Positions 53,639 through 62,354 of a stretch of DNA of 64,000 nucleotides are shown one piece after another (the first letter of the stretch is position 1; each line of letters opens with the position of its first letter). Made by a program: the position numbers and the translations under genes. Source of the stretch: DTCV01 sp964641155. GTDB taxonomy: Archaea > Thermoproteota > Thermoprotei_A > Sulfolobales > NBVN01. Under the pieces are notes generated by a model. It saw only the letters and a list, made by a program, of their open reading frames with translations, was not told where the DNA came from and searched no databases. The DNA is taken from positions 142,392-206,391 of the forward strand of contig CAZXJO010000003.1 in assembly GCA_964641155.1 (NCBI GenBank), given 5' to 3'.

Positions 53639-54889
53639 ATGAAGTACTTGATTAGGGCTAAGGTGGAAGTTGACGGTAATGTGGATAAGGCAGATATTAT
53701 TGGGGCAATATTCGGCCAGACCGAAGGACTGTTCGGCAGCGAGTTTGATTTGAGGGAACTCCAGGATAAGGGTAGGATTGGAAGGATAATCATTGACTCC
53801 AAACTGCAGGGCGGTAAGACCGTTGGTGAGATAATAATACCTTCGAACCTTGACAGGGTTGAGACAGCCTTAGTTGCTGCCATGGTTGAATTCGTTGACA
53901 AGGTCGGGCCCTACAACGCTAAAATCCAGGTAATCGGCATAGTTGATGTCAGGTACGAGAAGCTTAAGAAAATATCTGAGAGAGCTAAGGAAATACTTCA
54001 TCAATGGTTTAAGGAAAAACCAGTCGATGTTAAGGAAATACTCAACGAGATCGAGTCATCAGTTAGGACTGCTGAGGTAACGTATTACGGACCTGAGAAA
54101 CTCCCAGCGGGCCCGGACGTAGACAAAGCCGACACCATAATAGTCGTTGAGGGGAAGGCCGACGTTGCCAACCTACTAAGATACGGTTACAAGAACGTAA
54201 TAGCTCTTGAGGGCGCTAAAGGTAAAATACCTGAAACCATCGTAAATCTATCCAAGCAGAAGACCGTGATAGCTTTCGTGGACGGTGACCACGCCGGAGA
54301 CTTAATACTTAGGGAACTGATCAGGGCTGCAGAGATCGATTACATAGCTAAGGCACCTACGGGTAAGGAGGTGGAGGAACTCACAGGTAAGGAAATAGCT
54401 AAGGCTTTAAAGAACGCAGTACCTGTTCAGACATACCTACAACAACTGCAACAGCCTGAGGTGAAGGAAGCCCCCGAGAAAGTTAAGCCAGCTACGACAC
54501 CAGCAACAACACCTCCACCGCCCACCTCCCAAGCGGTTGAGCGGCCTCCTGAGACCAACGTCCCGGAGGTTGAAGGGGCTTTTACGTACCAAGTACCTCA
54601 AAACGTTATTGATGAGTTGAAGAAACTTAGTGGAACGTTAGAGGCTGTAGTATATGACCAGAACTGGAATGAGGTGGGTAGGGTACCGGTTAAGGATCTG
54701 GTGGACTATATAATGAAACTCGACGGTGTGAGCCTGCATGCGATCATCATGGATGGAATAGTTACTCAGAGAGTTGTTGATGCTGCATCAGTGAAAGGTG
54801 CTAAGATAGTGGTTGGGTCTAGAATAGGTATAATATCTAAGAAACCAGTCGGGATTGCAGTCCTTAACGCTGAGGAGCTAATCCACTAA
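53639..54889 (+). CDS. dnaG: Archaeal DnaG-type primase
   Basis: A Toprim protein of 416 residues, associated with archaeal exosome and RNA processing as well as primer synthesis. The Toprim core is at about 170-260 (TIIVVEGKADVANLLRYGYKNVIALEGAKGKIP, then VIAFVDGDHAGD), with the catalytic Glu and the DxD. It is preceded by the conserved N-terminal domain and followed by a Pro/Thr-rich linker and a C-terminal domain (QVPQNVIDELKKLSGTLEAVVYD). ATG 53639 follows aggtgtggtaac. Its stop overlaps the polB stop by ctaa. Confidence 0.95.
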   Translation: MKYLIRAKVEVDGNVDKADIIGAIFGQTEGLFGSEFDLRELQDKGRIGRIIIDSKLQGGKTVGEIIIPSNLDRVETALVAAMVEFVDKVGPYNAKIQVIGIVDVRYEKLKKISERAKEILHQWFKEKPVDVKEILNEIESSVRTAEVTYYGPEKLPAGPDVDKADTIIVVEGKADVANLLRYGYKNVIALEGAKGKIPETIVNLSKQKTVIAFVDGDHAGDLILRELIRAAEIDYIAKAPTGKEVEELTGKEIAKALKNAVPVQTYLQQLQQPEVKEAPEKVKPATTPATTPPPPTSQAVERPPETNVPEVEGAFTYQVPQNVIDELKKLSGTLEAVVYDQNWNEVGRVPVKDLVDYIMKLDGVSLHAIIMDGIVTQRVVDAASVKGAKIVVGSRIGIISKKPVGIAVLNAEELIH

Positions 54890-57264
54890 CCCTTCCTACT
54901 GAAATCGAATAATGTCTTAACGCCCTTACTGGACGTCTTCAACTGCTTTTCAGTTACCCCAAAGTACTCTAAGATCCTCAACGCGGCTGGGACTATCTGG
55001 TGGTCCACGTAATAGTCTACGTCCACATCATCAACTTTAACAGCTATGTAGGGGTAGGCCCTCGAGGAGACACTCCCACCACCCTTAACGATAACGTAAC
55101 CCACCTTGTCCCCGACCTCAACCCTACCACCCATCTCTAGCAACCTCCTAGCAGCGCTCACATGCGGGGCACTTACCTCGTACTCGTTCAGTGGTTTAGT
55201 GATGGTCTTCCAAATGACTAACTTATCTAGAGGTACCTTACCTTCCCTGAGGTACCTTACCACGTTATTAACTAACTCAACAGCCTTCGACACGCTGCCC
55301 TCGGCGAGTATTGAATACGCTACCAGCTCCTGCACCTCCTTCGCTATCTCAGCCCAATCACCCCTTACGGCCTCGAACCCAACTATGTCCACTAAACCAT
55401 CAGTCGTCAGCCCTATGTACCTCTTCTTAGCTTCGGTGAAGAAGATCCTCCTGTAAATCTTATCAACCTTAATCTCTAAACCCAACCTCTCCATCACGGA
55501 CTCAATGAATCTCTCAACCTTAGGTCCGTACTCAACGAAAACTGAGTCGGTGTCACCGTAAATAACCTTAAGACCTAACTCCTTAGCCAACCCTATGGCC
55601 CTACTTATGGTGTCCCTGCCCAGTGCTGTGACTGCCTCGGCACCTTGCCTGAAGTACCATCTGGCCCCCACCCAACCCATGTATCCGTAGGAGGCGTTAG
55701 CCAACACCTTAAGGGCTTTCTGCCTTTCATCAAGCACCCTATACTCGACGGAGTTCTGAGGGTACTTCTTCATTAAGTCCCGGACAGCTTTCCTCATCTC
55801 TATTAAGGTCTCTAGAACAGCCTTGTAAAAACCTGGGGGTTCCTTCCTAAACTTATAACCTAGCTCGGGAATCGTGTTGCATGACTCTTCATCACATCCC
55901 CACTCAACGTACGTATCTGGGCCTATGTTGTACTTGATCATTATGTTAGGGTACATTGAGGTGAAGTCCAGAACAGCTATGTTCTCATGAACGCCTTTAA
56001 CCGGTTCCAACACCACAGCACCTTTATAAGGTTCGTAAAACCTTTCAACCCTATTGGGTATTAACTCACCGTATCTGAATGCAGCTCGCATTAAATACCA
56101 CTCAAGTCTAAAGCCCACTGAAGCTGATCCGACCTGATCTAGGGGTAAGCCGGTAAGACTTGATAGCTGCATCCCGAATGGGAGGATCTTATCGGCAATT
56201 CCCATGGTTGACTTAACGTCATCAACCGCGTACTTAACAAGTAATTCCCTCTTGCTCGGGTCATCCCAGTACTTGCTGATCTCATACCACGGCACTAACA
56301 CCCTCTCACTCCTCTTCATAACACCTAAGTACTCAGCGACGATATCCAAGGACTTAACCTTGATCTCACCTATCTCTTCAACGAAGTCAAACAGATCCAC
56401 ATTTAACCTGCCCGGGATGGAGATGTGACCGTAAACCGATGTCCTAGGCACCCCATCCCTAACTCTACCGACATCCAAATGAATACCCAACACCTTAGAT
56501 CTCTCAAGCAGGTAAGGCCAGTCAAACCTGTTGGAGTTATACCCAACAATTATGTCTGGGTCGTAGTTCTGAACGTAATTCACGAATTCGCTGATTACCC
56601 TGGCATCACTCCTCACCCCATCCCCAGACGCCTCGATGACTCCCACATCACCGTCACTATTCATCATGGCTATTATTATTACAGGGTCTCTCTCAGGTTT
56701 AGGCGCTCCCCTAGGGTTGTAGACCTCTATATCGAAGGCCAACACCTTAATATCCGGCGGTTTATGGATCGATAAGTGCTTGAAGTCGCCCACCACCTCG
56801 TATTCCTTAGAGACGCTTAATGATGGGTGCTTACGCACTTCAACAACATCTGCTTCGAACCATGAGCAGGGCGTCAACCCCTTATCAATCATATACCTCA
56901 TCGAGAACCTGATATCAGCCTCTAAGACATCCGCAACACCCCCAACCTTTTTAATAGCCTCCCTGTACTCCCTAACTGACTCAGGTATCAACGTAGTGAC
57001 CTTAAGCACGTTTACTGGACGACCAAACAACTTCTTGGTGACAACTTCTACGTTTGTTATAGGTGATTTACTTAAACTCATCCTCTTAATTTCGGTAGCT
57101 AACCTACTTAACTCAGCCTCGTTGCTGGGTAGTACGTAGAAATAAGGCCTGAACTCCTTATCCCTAATAACAACTCTTTCACCGTCGTCGTTGATCCCCC
57201 AGAGAAGGATGTGAGGTTCCTTGCCTACGACTTCATAGCTTACGTCGTAAAGATAAAACCTCAC
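54886..57264 (-). CDS. Family B DNA polymerase, probably B3-type
   Basis: Copies DNA and proofreads it. The 792 residues have the exonuclease motif LAFDIEVYNPRG, then Exo II-like FDWPYLLERSKV, and YAVDDVKSTMGIADK (Exo III). Polymerase motif A is LDFTSMYPNIMIKYNIGPDT, motif B is LKVLANASYGYMGW, and motif C is YGDTDSVFVEYG. The length and the motif A sequence favour the crenarchaeal B3 paralogue, but I cannot be sure which paralogue it is. ATG 57264. It converges with dnaG, sharing four bases at the stops. Confidence 0.94.
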   Translation of the reverse strand: MRFYLYDVSYEVVGKEPHILLWGINDDGERVVIRDKEFRPYFYVLPSNEAELSRLATEIKRMSLSKSPITNVEVVTKKLFGRPVNVLKVTTLIPESVREYREAIKKVGGVADVLEADIRFSMRYMIDKGLTPCSWFEADVVEVRKHPSLSVSKEYEVVGDFKHLSIHKPPDIKVLAFDIEVYNPRGAPKPERDPVIIIAMMNSDGDVGVIEASGDGVRSDARVISEFVNYVQNYDPDIIVGYNSNRFDWPYLLERSKVLGIHLDVGRVRDGVPRTSVYGHISIPGRLNVDLFDFVEEIGEIKVKSLDIVAEYLGVMKRSERVLVPWYEISKYWDDPSKRELLVKYAVDDVKSTMGIADKILPFGMQLSSLTGLPLDQVGSASVGFRLEWYLMRAAFRYGELIPNRVERFYEPYKGAVVLEPVKGVHENIAVLDFTSMYPNIMIKYNIGPDTYVEWGCDEESCNTIPELGYKFRKEPPGFYKAVLETLIEMRKAVRDLMKKYPQNSVEYRVLDERQKALKVLANASYGYMGWVGARWYFRQGAEAVTALGRDTISRAIGLAKELGLKVIYGDTDSVFVEYGPKVERFIESVMERLGLEIKVDKIYRRIFFTEAKKRYIGLTTDGLVDIVGFEAVRGDWAEIAKEVQELVAYSILAEGSVSKAVELVNNVVRYLREGKVPLDKLVIWKTITKPLNEYEVSAPHVSAARRLLEMGGRVEVGDKVGYVIVKGGGSVSSRAYPYIAVKVDDVDVDYYVDHQIVPAALRILEYFGVTEKQLKTSSKGVKTLFDFSRKG

Positions 57265-57384
57265 AACAGCTGTACCCCTAAGACTTTAGCCTTTTAAAAA
57301 ATAAAAAACGTTACCTATGAATTATCAGCATGCGTTGATGCGATCAGGTTTAATATTCATCAATTCACTATTCCCTGAAGGGCG

Positions 57385-57543
57385 TTGAGGGAAGAATATG
57401 TGGATAGATATCACATTGTGAGAGCCTGTAGGGAGTTCTGCATTGATGAGGGGTATTCAGGGGACCTGTTCCTTGAATGTGTTGAGGAATGTGTAGCTAG
57501 GTATAAATCAGAGGAGCCAACCGTTTCGTCAATTCGTGGTTAA
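57385..57543 (+). CDS. Cys-rich microprotein with a twin CX3C motif
   Basis: A 52-residue frame from TTG 57385 (or GTG 57400, 47 residues) has only four cysteines, in two CX3C pairs: Cys15-x3-Cys19 (ACREFC) and Cys32-x3-Cys36 (LECVEEC), with charged helical flanks. This looks like a helical hairpin pinned by disulfides, as in other twin CX3C proteins. A TATA-like gtttaatattc (about 57349-57359) is upstream. It lies between polB and the AOR gene, oriented opposite to both. No family is recognised. Compare the gene at 13748. Confidence 0.6.
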   Translation: MREEYVDRYHIVRACREFCIDEGYSGDLFLECVEECVARYKSEEPTVSSIRG

Positions 57544-57580
57544 AAAATCGGTTTGATTAGCACTTTTAAGTTGAGTTACC

Positions 57581-59467
57581 TTAAATGTTCAACCTTCCCC
57601 TAATTTTCTTCAAAGCTTCCTCTGTGCCGGTTAACCCTAACTGCTTGACTGTATTCTCAGTCGGTATCCCATATTCATCCCATCCTAATGCCTTGTAGTA
57701 CTCGCTCCTTAACTTAATGATATCAGCTTTCGTAGGTGCCTGACCTTTCTTAGGCCCGCTTGGGAGAGGTTCGTAGAACCTTGGCGGGTTGTCATCGTGC
57801 ACTCTGGGATCCCAGTACACGTCGGGGCCTCCTAGGAGTAGGAGTATTCTCTGCAGTGTGAGGATCCTCTTCGCACCTTCGTTCACCCAGCTCTCCTTGG
57901 TTATGTCCCACCCAGTAATAGCTCTTAAGGCCTCGAAGATGAAGTCGTATCCTCCGAGGAGGTTGAACTGACATGCAACCGCGCTGTCCGCGAACGATGC
58001 CCACACCTCATTAACTATCGGCGCTGCGTCCAGAGGTAACATGGCCACTGACTGGTGATCGCCTCCCTGCACTGACGTAACGTATGAGAGTATGGGGTAG
58101 TCTAAACCGCTTCTAATGCCGTGAGCGCCTATCGCTATGCCCTTAGCTTGGACAGCATACTTGAGCACCTCTTCATGCTTCAAACCCTTCATCTCCGCGA
58201 TCTTTAGAGCCGCCCTGTAGGTCCCCTCAGCCAATATCTTACCTATGCCTTCCCTATCAGCTATGAGCTTGAGCAGGCGGGCGAACGCGTTTACATCACC
58301 CCACTTAACTTCAAACCCTACATCCTCCTTGGTTAGGATGCCTCTCTCGAATAGCTCAGCCACGAACGCCAACACGTTACCAGCATTTATCATGTCAAAT
58401 CCGAGTTCCTCACCGCACCATATCAAGTACGCTATGTCTCTGACATCGTATAGACCTAAGTTACTTCCCTCATATGCCAGTAATTCGTAGTCTGGGGCGT
58501 CAGTGATGACAGTCTCACCATTCCTATGAAGTACTGTGACCTTCATACAGCAGAGCGGGCACCCGTAATCCGCCCAATACCTCTTAACCCAACCGTGGAC
58601 TTCTAAATCGTACTGGCTGTAAGCTTCCTTCTCCCAGTACTCCTCCTGCCAGTTCCTAACCGGTATAGAGCTTAAGTCCCTCCCATACCTCCAAGGCCCT
58701 TGACCAGTTCCCCATATCCTTAACCTCGGCACTTTCTTAGGCACTAACTCAATGGCCTTGTAGAGCAGTTCCTTCAACTTACTGACGTCGTACACAGGTG
58801 GTAAGGGGCCGGTGCCCTTAACCACGATAGCCTTTAAATTCTTAGAACCCATCACCGCCCCGTAACTCCCGTAGGCGGCGGCATGCGCGTACTTAGCCTC
58901 AATAGCGGACATCCTAATGAGGCCCTCACCTGCGGGACCTATGTAAATCATTGCAGGTTCTTTGGGTTCACCGTACATCGACGGCTTCCTCAAGTCAGGC
59001 ATTACTTCTCGTAGGAGTAACTTATGAGTCTCCCTAACACCCTTACCCCAGATCTTGGATGCGTCCCTTATTTCAACGACGTCATCGTTGATGAATATGT
59101 ACACAGGGTCCTTAGCCTTCCCCGAAATTATCAATCCATCGTACCCGGAAGTCTTTAGCTCTAAGGCTACCTCACTTGCAATTGTTGAACCTACTGTACC
59201 TCCGCTCTGAGGGGATTTACCGGTAACAGCTAACCTAACACCTGCTATGTAGCCGCTCATGGGTCCCGTAAGTACGAGTAATAGGTTCTCAGGTGATAGT
59301 GGGTCTATCTCATCCCAACGCGTCCCCAACCTCTCCCAAAGTATCCAGGAACCCAGACCCCTTCCGCCTAGGAACTTCCTGTAGAGTTCTTCCTTCACAT
59401 CAACGACTTTAACCTTACCGCTGCTTAGGTCTATGTCCACGAACTTACCCGTGAAGCCGTATGGCAT
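57581..59467 (-). CDS. Aldehyde:ferredoxin oxidoreductase family protein (tungsten)
   Basis: Oxidises aldehydes with ferredoxin at a tungsten bis-pterin. The 628 residues have the family start GFTGKFVDIDLSSGKVKVVD and FLGGRGLG, the AGVRLAVTGKSPQSGGTVGST pterin region, the cluster cysteines in DYGCPLCC, and a late Cys (AVACQFNLLG). The aldehyde cannot be named from sequence. Its gene starts one base after the stop of the ferredoxin-like partner upstream, so they form an operon. Confidence 0.93.
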   Translation of the reverse strand: MPYGFTGKFVDIDLSSGKVKVVDVKEELYRKFLGGRGLGSWILWERLGTRWDEIDPLSPENLLLVLTGPMSGYIAGVRLAVTGKSPQSGGTVGSTIASEVALELKTSGYDGLIISGKAKDPVYIFINDDVVEIRDASKIWGKGVRETHKLLLREVMPDLRKPSMYGEPKEPAMIYIGPAGEGLIRMSAIEAKYAHAAAYGSYGAVMGSKNLKAIVVKGTGPLPPVYDVSKLKELLYKAIELVPKKVPRLRIWGTGQGPWRYGRDLSSIPVRNWQEEYWEKEAYSQYDLEVHGWVKRYWADYGCPLCCMKVTVLHRNGETVITDAPDYELLAYEGSNLGLYDVRDIAYLIWCGEELGFDMINAGNVLAFVAELFERGILTKEDVGFEVKWGDVNAFARLLKLIADREGIGKILAEGTYRAALKIAEMKGLKHEEVLKYAVQAKGIAIGAHGIRSGLDYPILSYVTSVQGGDHQSVAMLPLDAAPIVNEVWASFADSAVACQFNLLGGYDFIFEALRAITGWDITKESWVNEGAKRILTLQRILLLLGGPDVYWDPRVHDDNPPRFYEPLPSGPKKGQAPTKADIIKLRSEYYKALGWDEYGIPTENTVKQLGLTGTEEALKKIRGRLNI

Positions 59468-59468
59468 A

Positions 59469-59984
59469 TCACATCACCTCCTCAGGATCGATCTTGTACA
59501 ACTTCTTCACGTATGCCTTACTGATCTCCTCGGGGGTCCTGGCATATAATTTGTAGTGGGACCCAGGCCACTTATCAACAACTATTAAGGCGTTAAATCC
59601 TAATGCTTTGCAAACCTTAGCGCATTCGGGTTCGCCACCACATAAGTCGCATATGAGTACTGCGTTCTTGTGTGGGAGGATACGTGGTATCCTCCCTGGG
59701 CATGCCTCAACGCAGTTACCGCACTTAATGCACTTACCCTCATCAACTTTCACCGCTCCCGTTGCCTCATCAACCGAGAGGGCGTTGGTGGGGCATGCTT
59801 TGACGCATGGGTAATCAGTGCATTGAGAGCATAAGATCGGAATAGTGATACCTGGTACGTATTCGAAGACCCTGATCCTAGATGCCTCAGGCCATATGAT
59901 TCCTTCGTGTTTTAGAGAACATGCAACTTCGCAATATCTGCAACCGCTACATCTCTCGTATTCCCTAAAAATCCATAAAGGCAT
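59469..59984 (-). CDS. Four-cluster ferredoxin, electron partner of AOR
   Basis: A 171-residue protein with sixteen cysteines in four groups: CSGCRYCEVAC, CSQCTDYPCVKAC, CIKCGNCVEAC and CDLCGGEPECAKVC. This is the HycB/DMSO-reductase FeS subunit type, able to carry four [4Fe-4S] clusters. It should pass electrons between AOR at 57581 and a soluble ferredoxin or another enzyme. ATG 59984; it is the first gene of the two-gene operon. Confidence 0.94.
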   Translation of the reverse strand: MPLWIFREYERCSGCRYCEVACSLKHEGIIWPEASRIRVFEYVPGITIPILCSQCTDYPCVKACPTNALSVDEATGAVKVDEGKCIKCGNCVEACPGRIPRILPHKNAVLICDLCGGEPECAKVCKALGFNALIVVDKWPGSHYKLYARTPEEISKAYVKKLYKIDPEEVM

Positions 59985-60049
59985 TATATCACCCTAAATG
60001 TCTTACAGGTAAGTTAATAAGTTTTAATTTAGTTACTCTGATTACAGTA

Positions 60050-60718
60050 TTGAGTAAATGGGTGCCTATGAGGTTGCGCGATGCGTACTTGCTAGTGCTA
60101 CTTTTCATCTCCTCCTACCTAATCTTAGCCCTTTACGGATTGTTTCTCTACGCTGGCTGTTGCGGGGTTCTCACACCGCAGGTGATTGTAAGTGTCTTGC
60201 AGAGGCTGGACGCCCCGTTAGTTGAGGGGCGTAGCGTACTCTTCATCCTGCATTACGTTGTGGGGCTGCACATAATGCTTAGGGGGGAGGAACTAATCAA
60301 CGGTTACTTCTGGGAGTTATTTACGTCTCTTTTCATACATGCTAACATATATCACCTCCTCTTCAATTGTTTAGCTTTACTGATGGTCGACTCCATGACG
60401 TCAACGATAAATGGTCGGCGGGAAATCGTATACGTATTCGTGGTGGGGGGATTGGCCAGTAACTTAGGCGCGGCGTTACTAGCCCCAGACACCACGTCCG
60501 TAGGAAGTTCGGGAGGTATCTTCGCAGCGTTCGCCTGGACAGCCTTAATTAATTACCTGAACCGCGGAGATCGCGTTCCAATAACCCTACTAGTGGTTAT
60601 ATTCGCAATCAGTTCGATCCCCATTATCGGGACTCCGAACACGCTAGCCCACGCTTTGGGCGTTTTCACCGGTTCCGTTCTCGCCCTTTTCAATAAGCCT
60701 GGTTCCTCCCATAAGTAA
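60050..60718 (+). CDS. Small rhomboid-family protease
   Basis: A 222-residue membrane protein with HANIYHLLFNCLALLMV, the serine in GSSGGIFAAFAW and a histidine in TLAHALGVFTGSV, so the Ser/His dyad is present. It has six helices. Its GSSG differs from the common GxSG only in the second position. A TATA-like gttttaattt centred about 25 bp upstream suggests TTG 60050 is a leaderless start. The last 29 bp overlap the end of the convergent MobB gene. Confidence 0.85.
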   Translation: MSKWVPMRLRDAYLLVLLFISSYLILALYGLFLYAGCCGVLTPQVIVSVLQRLDAPLVEGRSVLFILHYVVGLHIMLRGEELINGYFWELFTSLFIHANIYHLLFNCLALLMVDSMTSTINGRREIVYVFVVGGLASNLGAALLAPDTTSVGSSGGIFAAFAWTALINYLNRGDRVPITLLVVIFAISSIPIIGTPNTLAHALGVFTGSVLALFNKPGSSHK

Positions 60719-61487
60719 TCTCCACAGATACCCTGCTCCTCCTAACCGGCACGTTTTTTAAAGGACTTATAAGTCCCTCAATCACGGATGCTATCAACCT
60801 CTCTACGAAGGGATTTAGCTGTAGCTCGTTCCGATCAACAAATACCCTAACATTGAGTGTGGTATTAACGCAGTGAGCATTGACTCCTTTCAAATATGCT
60901 GCAGCGAAGGCCTCGCAGCTACTGTACCCGCAGGCACCGCAGTCCTTCCCGGGAAGGGATCCCTTAACGGTGTTCAAAGCTTTTTCTTCAACCCACCTGA
61001 AGAAGGCTTCAAGCCCCTTAAAACTGAATGCCTGAAGGCCCTTATTCGATGCTTCCTTAAGAACTTCACGGCCGTCCGACAACACAGCATCTAACTTGAT
61101 TCCATTCGACATTAGTTCGTTAAGCTCGTCAACATTTCTGAGAACCCCCACGTTATCACCAATACCTGAAGCCTTGAAACCCTCCACCACAACTATAGGG
61201 GTCTCAACGAACTCTAGGACTTTCCTGAGGTCGTCAACCCACGGCTTAACGTAGGTGATCAAGATGTCTGCGGAACTGGCTGCCACAACATCAGCACCAG
61301 CGTCTAAGTACTCTGAGCTGTCCTTACCCTCTATGACTAAGCCGTGGGCGCAGTGCTTGACAACACCTACGGAGTACCCCTTCTTCTTAAGGTAACCCAC
61401 TAACCTAGTTCCCACGTAGGTCTTACCGGAGCCAGATCTCGACGATATCAATTTCACAGTGTATTTAATTGGGGGCATGCCCTTCAC
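60690..61487 (-). CDS. MobB-like GTPase fused to an FeS domain
   Basis: Residues 1 to about 150 are MobB-like, with the P-loop SSRSGSGKTYVGTRLVGYLKKKGY and VVVEGFKASG, as in proteins of molybdopterin-guanine-dinucleotide synthesis. From about 180 there is an FeS motif (DCGACGYSSCEAFAAAYLKG...C), the PF04060-type cluster. The last 50 residues carry KNVPVRRSRVSVEITY. Such fusions are seen in archaea; whether they assemble cofactor or move it between partners is not known. ATG 61487. Confidence 0.87.
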   Translation of the reverse strand: MKGMPPIKYTVKLISSRSGSGKTYVGTRLVGYLKKKGYSVGVVKHCAHGLVIEGKDSSEYLDAGADVVAASSADILITYVKPWVDDLRKVLEFVETPIVVVEGFKASGIGDNVGVLRNVDELNELMSNGIKLDAVLSDGREVLKEASNKGLQAFSFKGLEAFFRWVEEKALNTVKGSLPGKDCGACGYSSCEAFAAAYLKGVNAHCVNTTLNVRVFVDRNELQLNPFVERLIASVIEGLISPLKNVPVRRSRVSVEITYGRNQAY

Positions 61488-61505
61488 TGGGTGGAGGCAG
61501 TTACC

Positions 61506-61949
61506 TTACTGTGTTTTACTGATGACTACTAACACTTCACCTACGTTGACTGAGTCGCCTGGCTTAACCCTGACCTCCTTAACGACCCCGGCCGCGGAGG
61601 ATGTTATCTCTAACTCCATCTTCATGGATTCCAACGTAAGTACTACTGTCTTATCTTTGACTACGTCCCCCGGACTCACTAGGACCTTAACCACCTTCCC
61701 AGGTACCGGTGCCGTCACTACCTCAACCTCCCGAGTCGGCGTGATCGTCTCCGGTGCCCTTTCCTCCTTGACCGGAGCTACCTCACGTTTAACTGGTGTT
61801 GGGAGGCTTACCTGCTTCTGAATGAGCTCAACCGTTAATTCTTTCCCACCTACCTTAACCTTGAATTTGTTGCCCCCTAACTCAGAAACCTCAACCACGT
61901 AGTCCTTATCGTTAACCCTGAAGTTGTAGGTCTTGCTCAAATGTACCAC
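61506..61949 (-). CDS. Biotin carboxyl carrier protein (decarboxylase subunit)
   Basis: A 147-residue biotin carrier. The first 65 residues are a small beta domain, then an Ala/Pro/Thr-rich linker, then the biotinyl domain (PVPGKVVKVLVSPGD...) with the biotinylated Lys in ESMKMELEI, and VKPGDSVNVGEVLVVI at the end. It follows the OadG-like gene by 12 bp and belongs to the same carboxyltransferase/decarboxylase operon. Confidence 0.93.
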   Translation of the reverse strand: MVHLSKTYNFRVNDKDYVVEVSELGGNKFKVKVGGKELTVELIQKQVSLPTPVKREVAPVKEERAPETITPTREVEVVTAPVPGKVVKVLVSPGDVVKDKTVVLTLESMKMELEITSSAAGVVKEVRVKPGDSVNVGEVLVVISKTQ

Positions 61950-61961
61950 CTGCTACCTACC

Positions 61962-62354
61962 TTACTTCCCCTTCCTGAAACTTATATAGTCTCCATGAGA
62001 ACCGCATTCCATCCTCCACGAAGTAACCCAAGGACTGCTGCTTAAACCAGTACCATGCCTTGCGGATTTGCCGACCCCTTTCTCTGCCAGGTATTTATGG
62101 ATCGCGGTAATGGCTAAAGCCACTTCCTCCTCACTCAAGCCTCCAACTTCCTCAGGTGCGGTAATTTCCGCCTGAACCGCCTTCGGAGGCATCCTGGGGC
62201 GTACCACGTACGTTGCCGCTTTAATTATAACGACTAACGTCGTCAATACAACTAATGCGTATATTATAGCTATGAACGATATCTCCAACCCCAGCGTCAG
62301 ACTCCCGACAGAGTACTCAGCCAAGCAGAACCACCTAAATAGGCATATTACCAT
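61962..62354 (-). CDS. OadG-like small membrane subunit of a sodium-pumping decarboxylase
   Basis: A 130-residue protein with a single membrane helix (about 23-48, SFIAIIYALVVLTTLVVIIKAA) and a charged cytosolic tail, with PEEVGGLSEEEVALAITAIHKYLAEKG. This is the gamma/delta-subunit pattern of oxaloacetate and methylmalonyl-CoA decarboxylases. The start at ATG 62354 overlaps the carboxyltransferase end by 20 bp; a later TTG/GTG before the helix is also possible. No OadB-type sodium channel subunit is in the window. Confidence 0.8.
   Translation of the reverse strand: MVICLFRWFCLAEYSVGSLTLGLEISFIAIIYALVVLTTLVVIIKAATYVVRPRMPPKAVQAEITAPEEVGGLSEEEVALAITAIHKYLAEKGVGKSARHGTGLSSSPWVTSWRMECGSHGDYISFRKGK

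Noticed and set aside
56425..56775. Plus-strand frame of 116 codons over polB
   Set aside because: The polB frame there carries intact exonuclease motifs; the other frame is His/Tyr-rich with no pattern.
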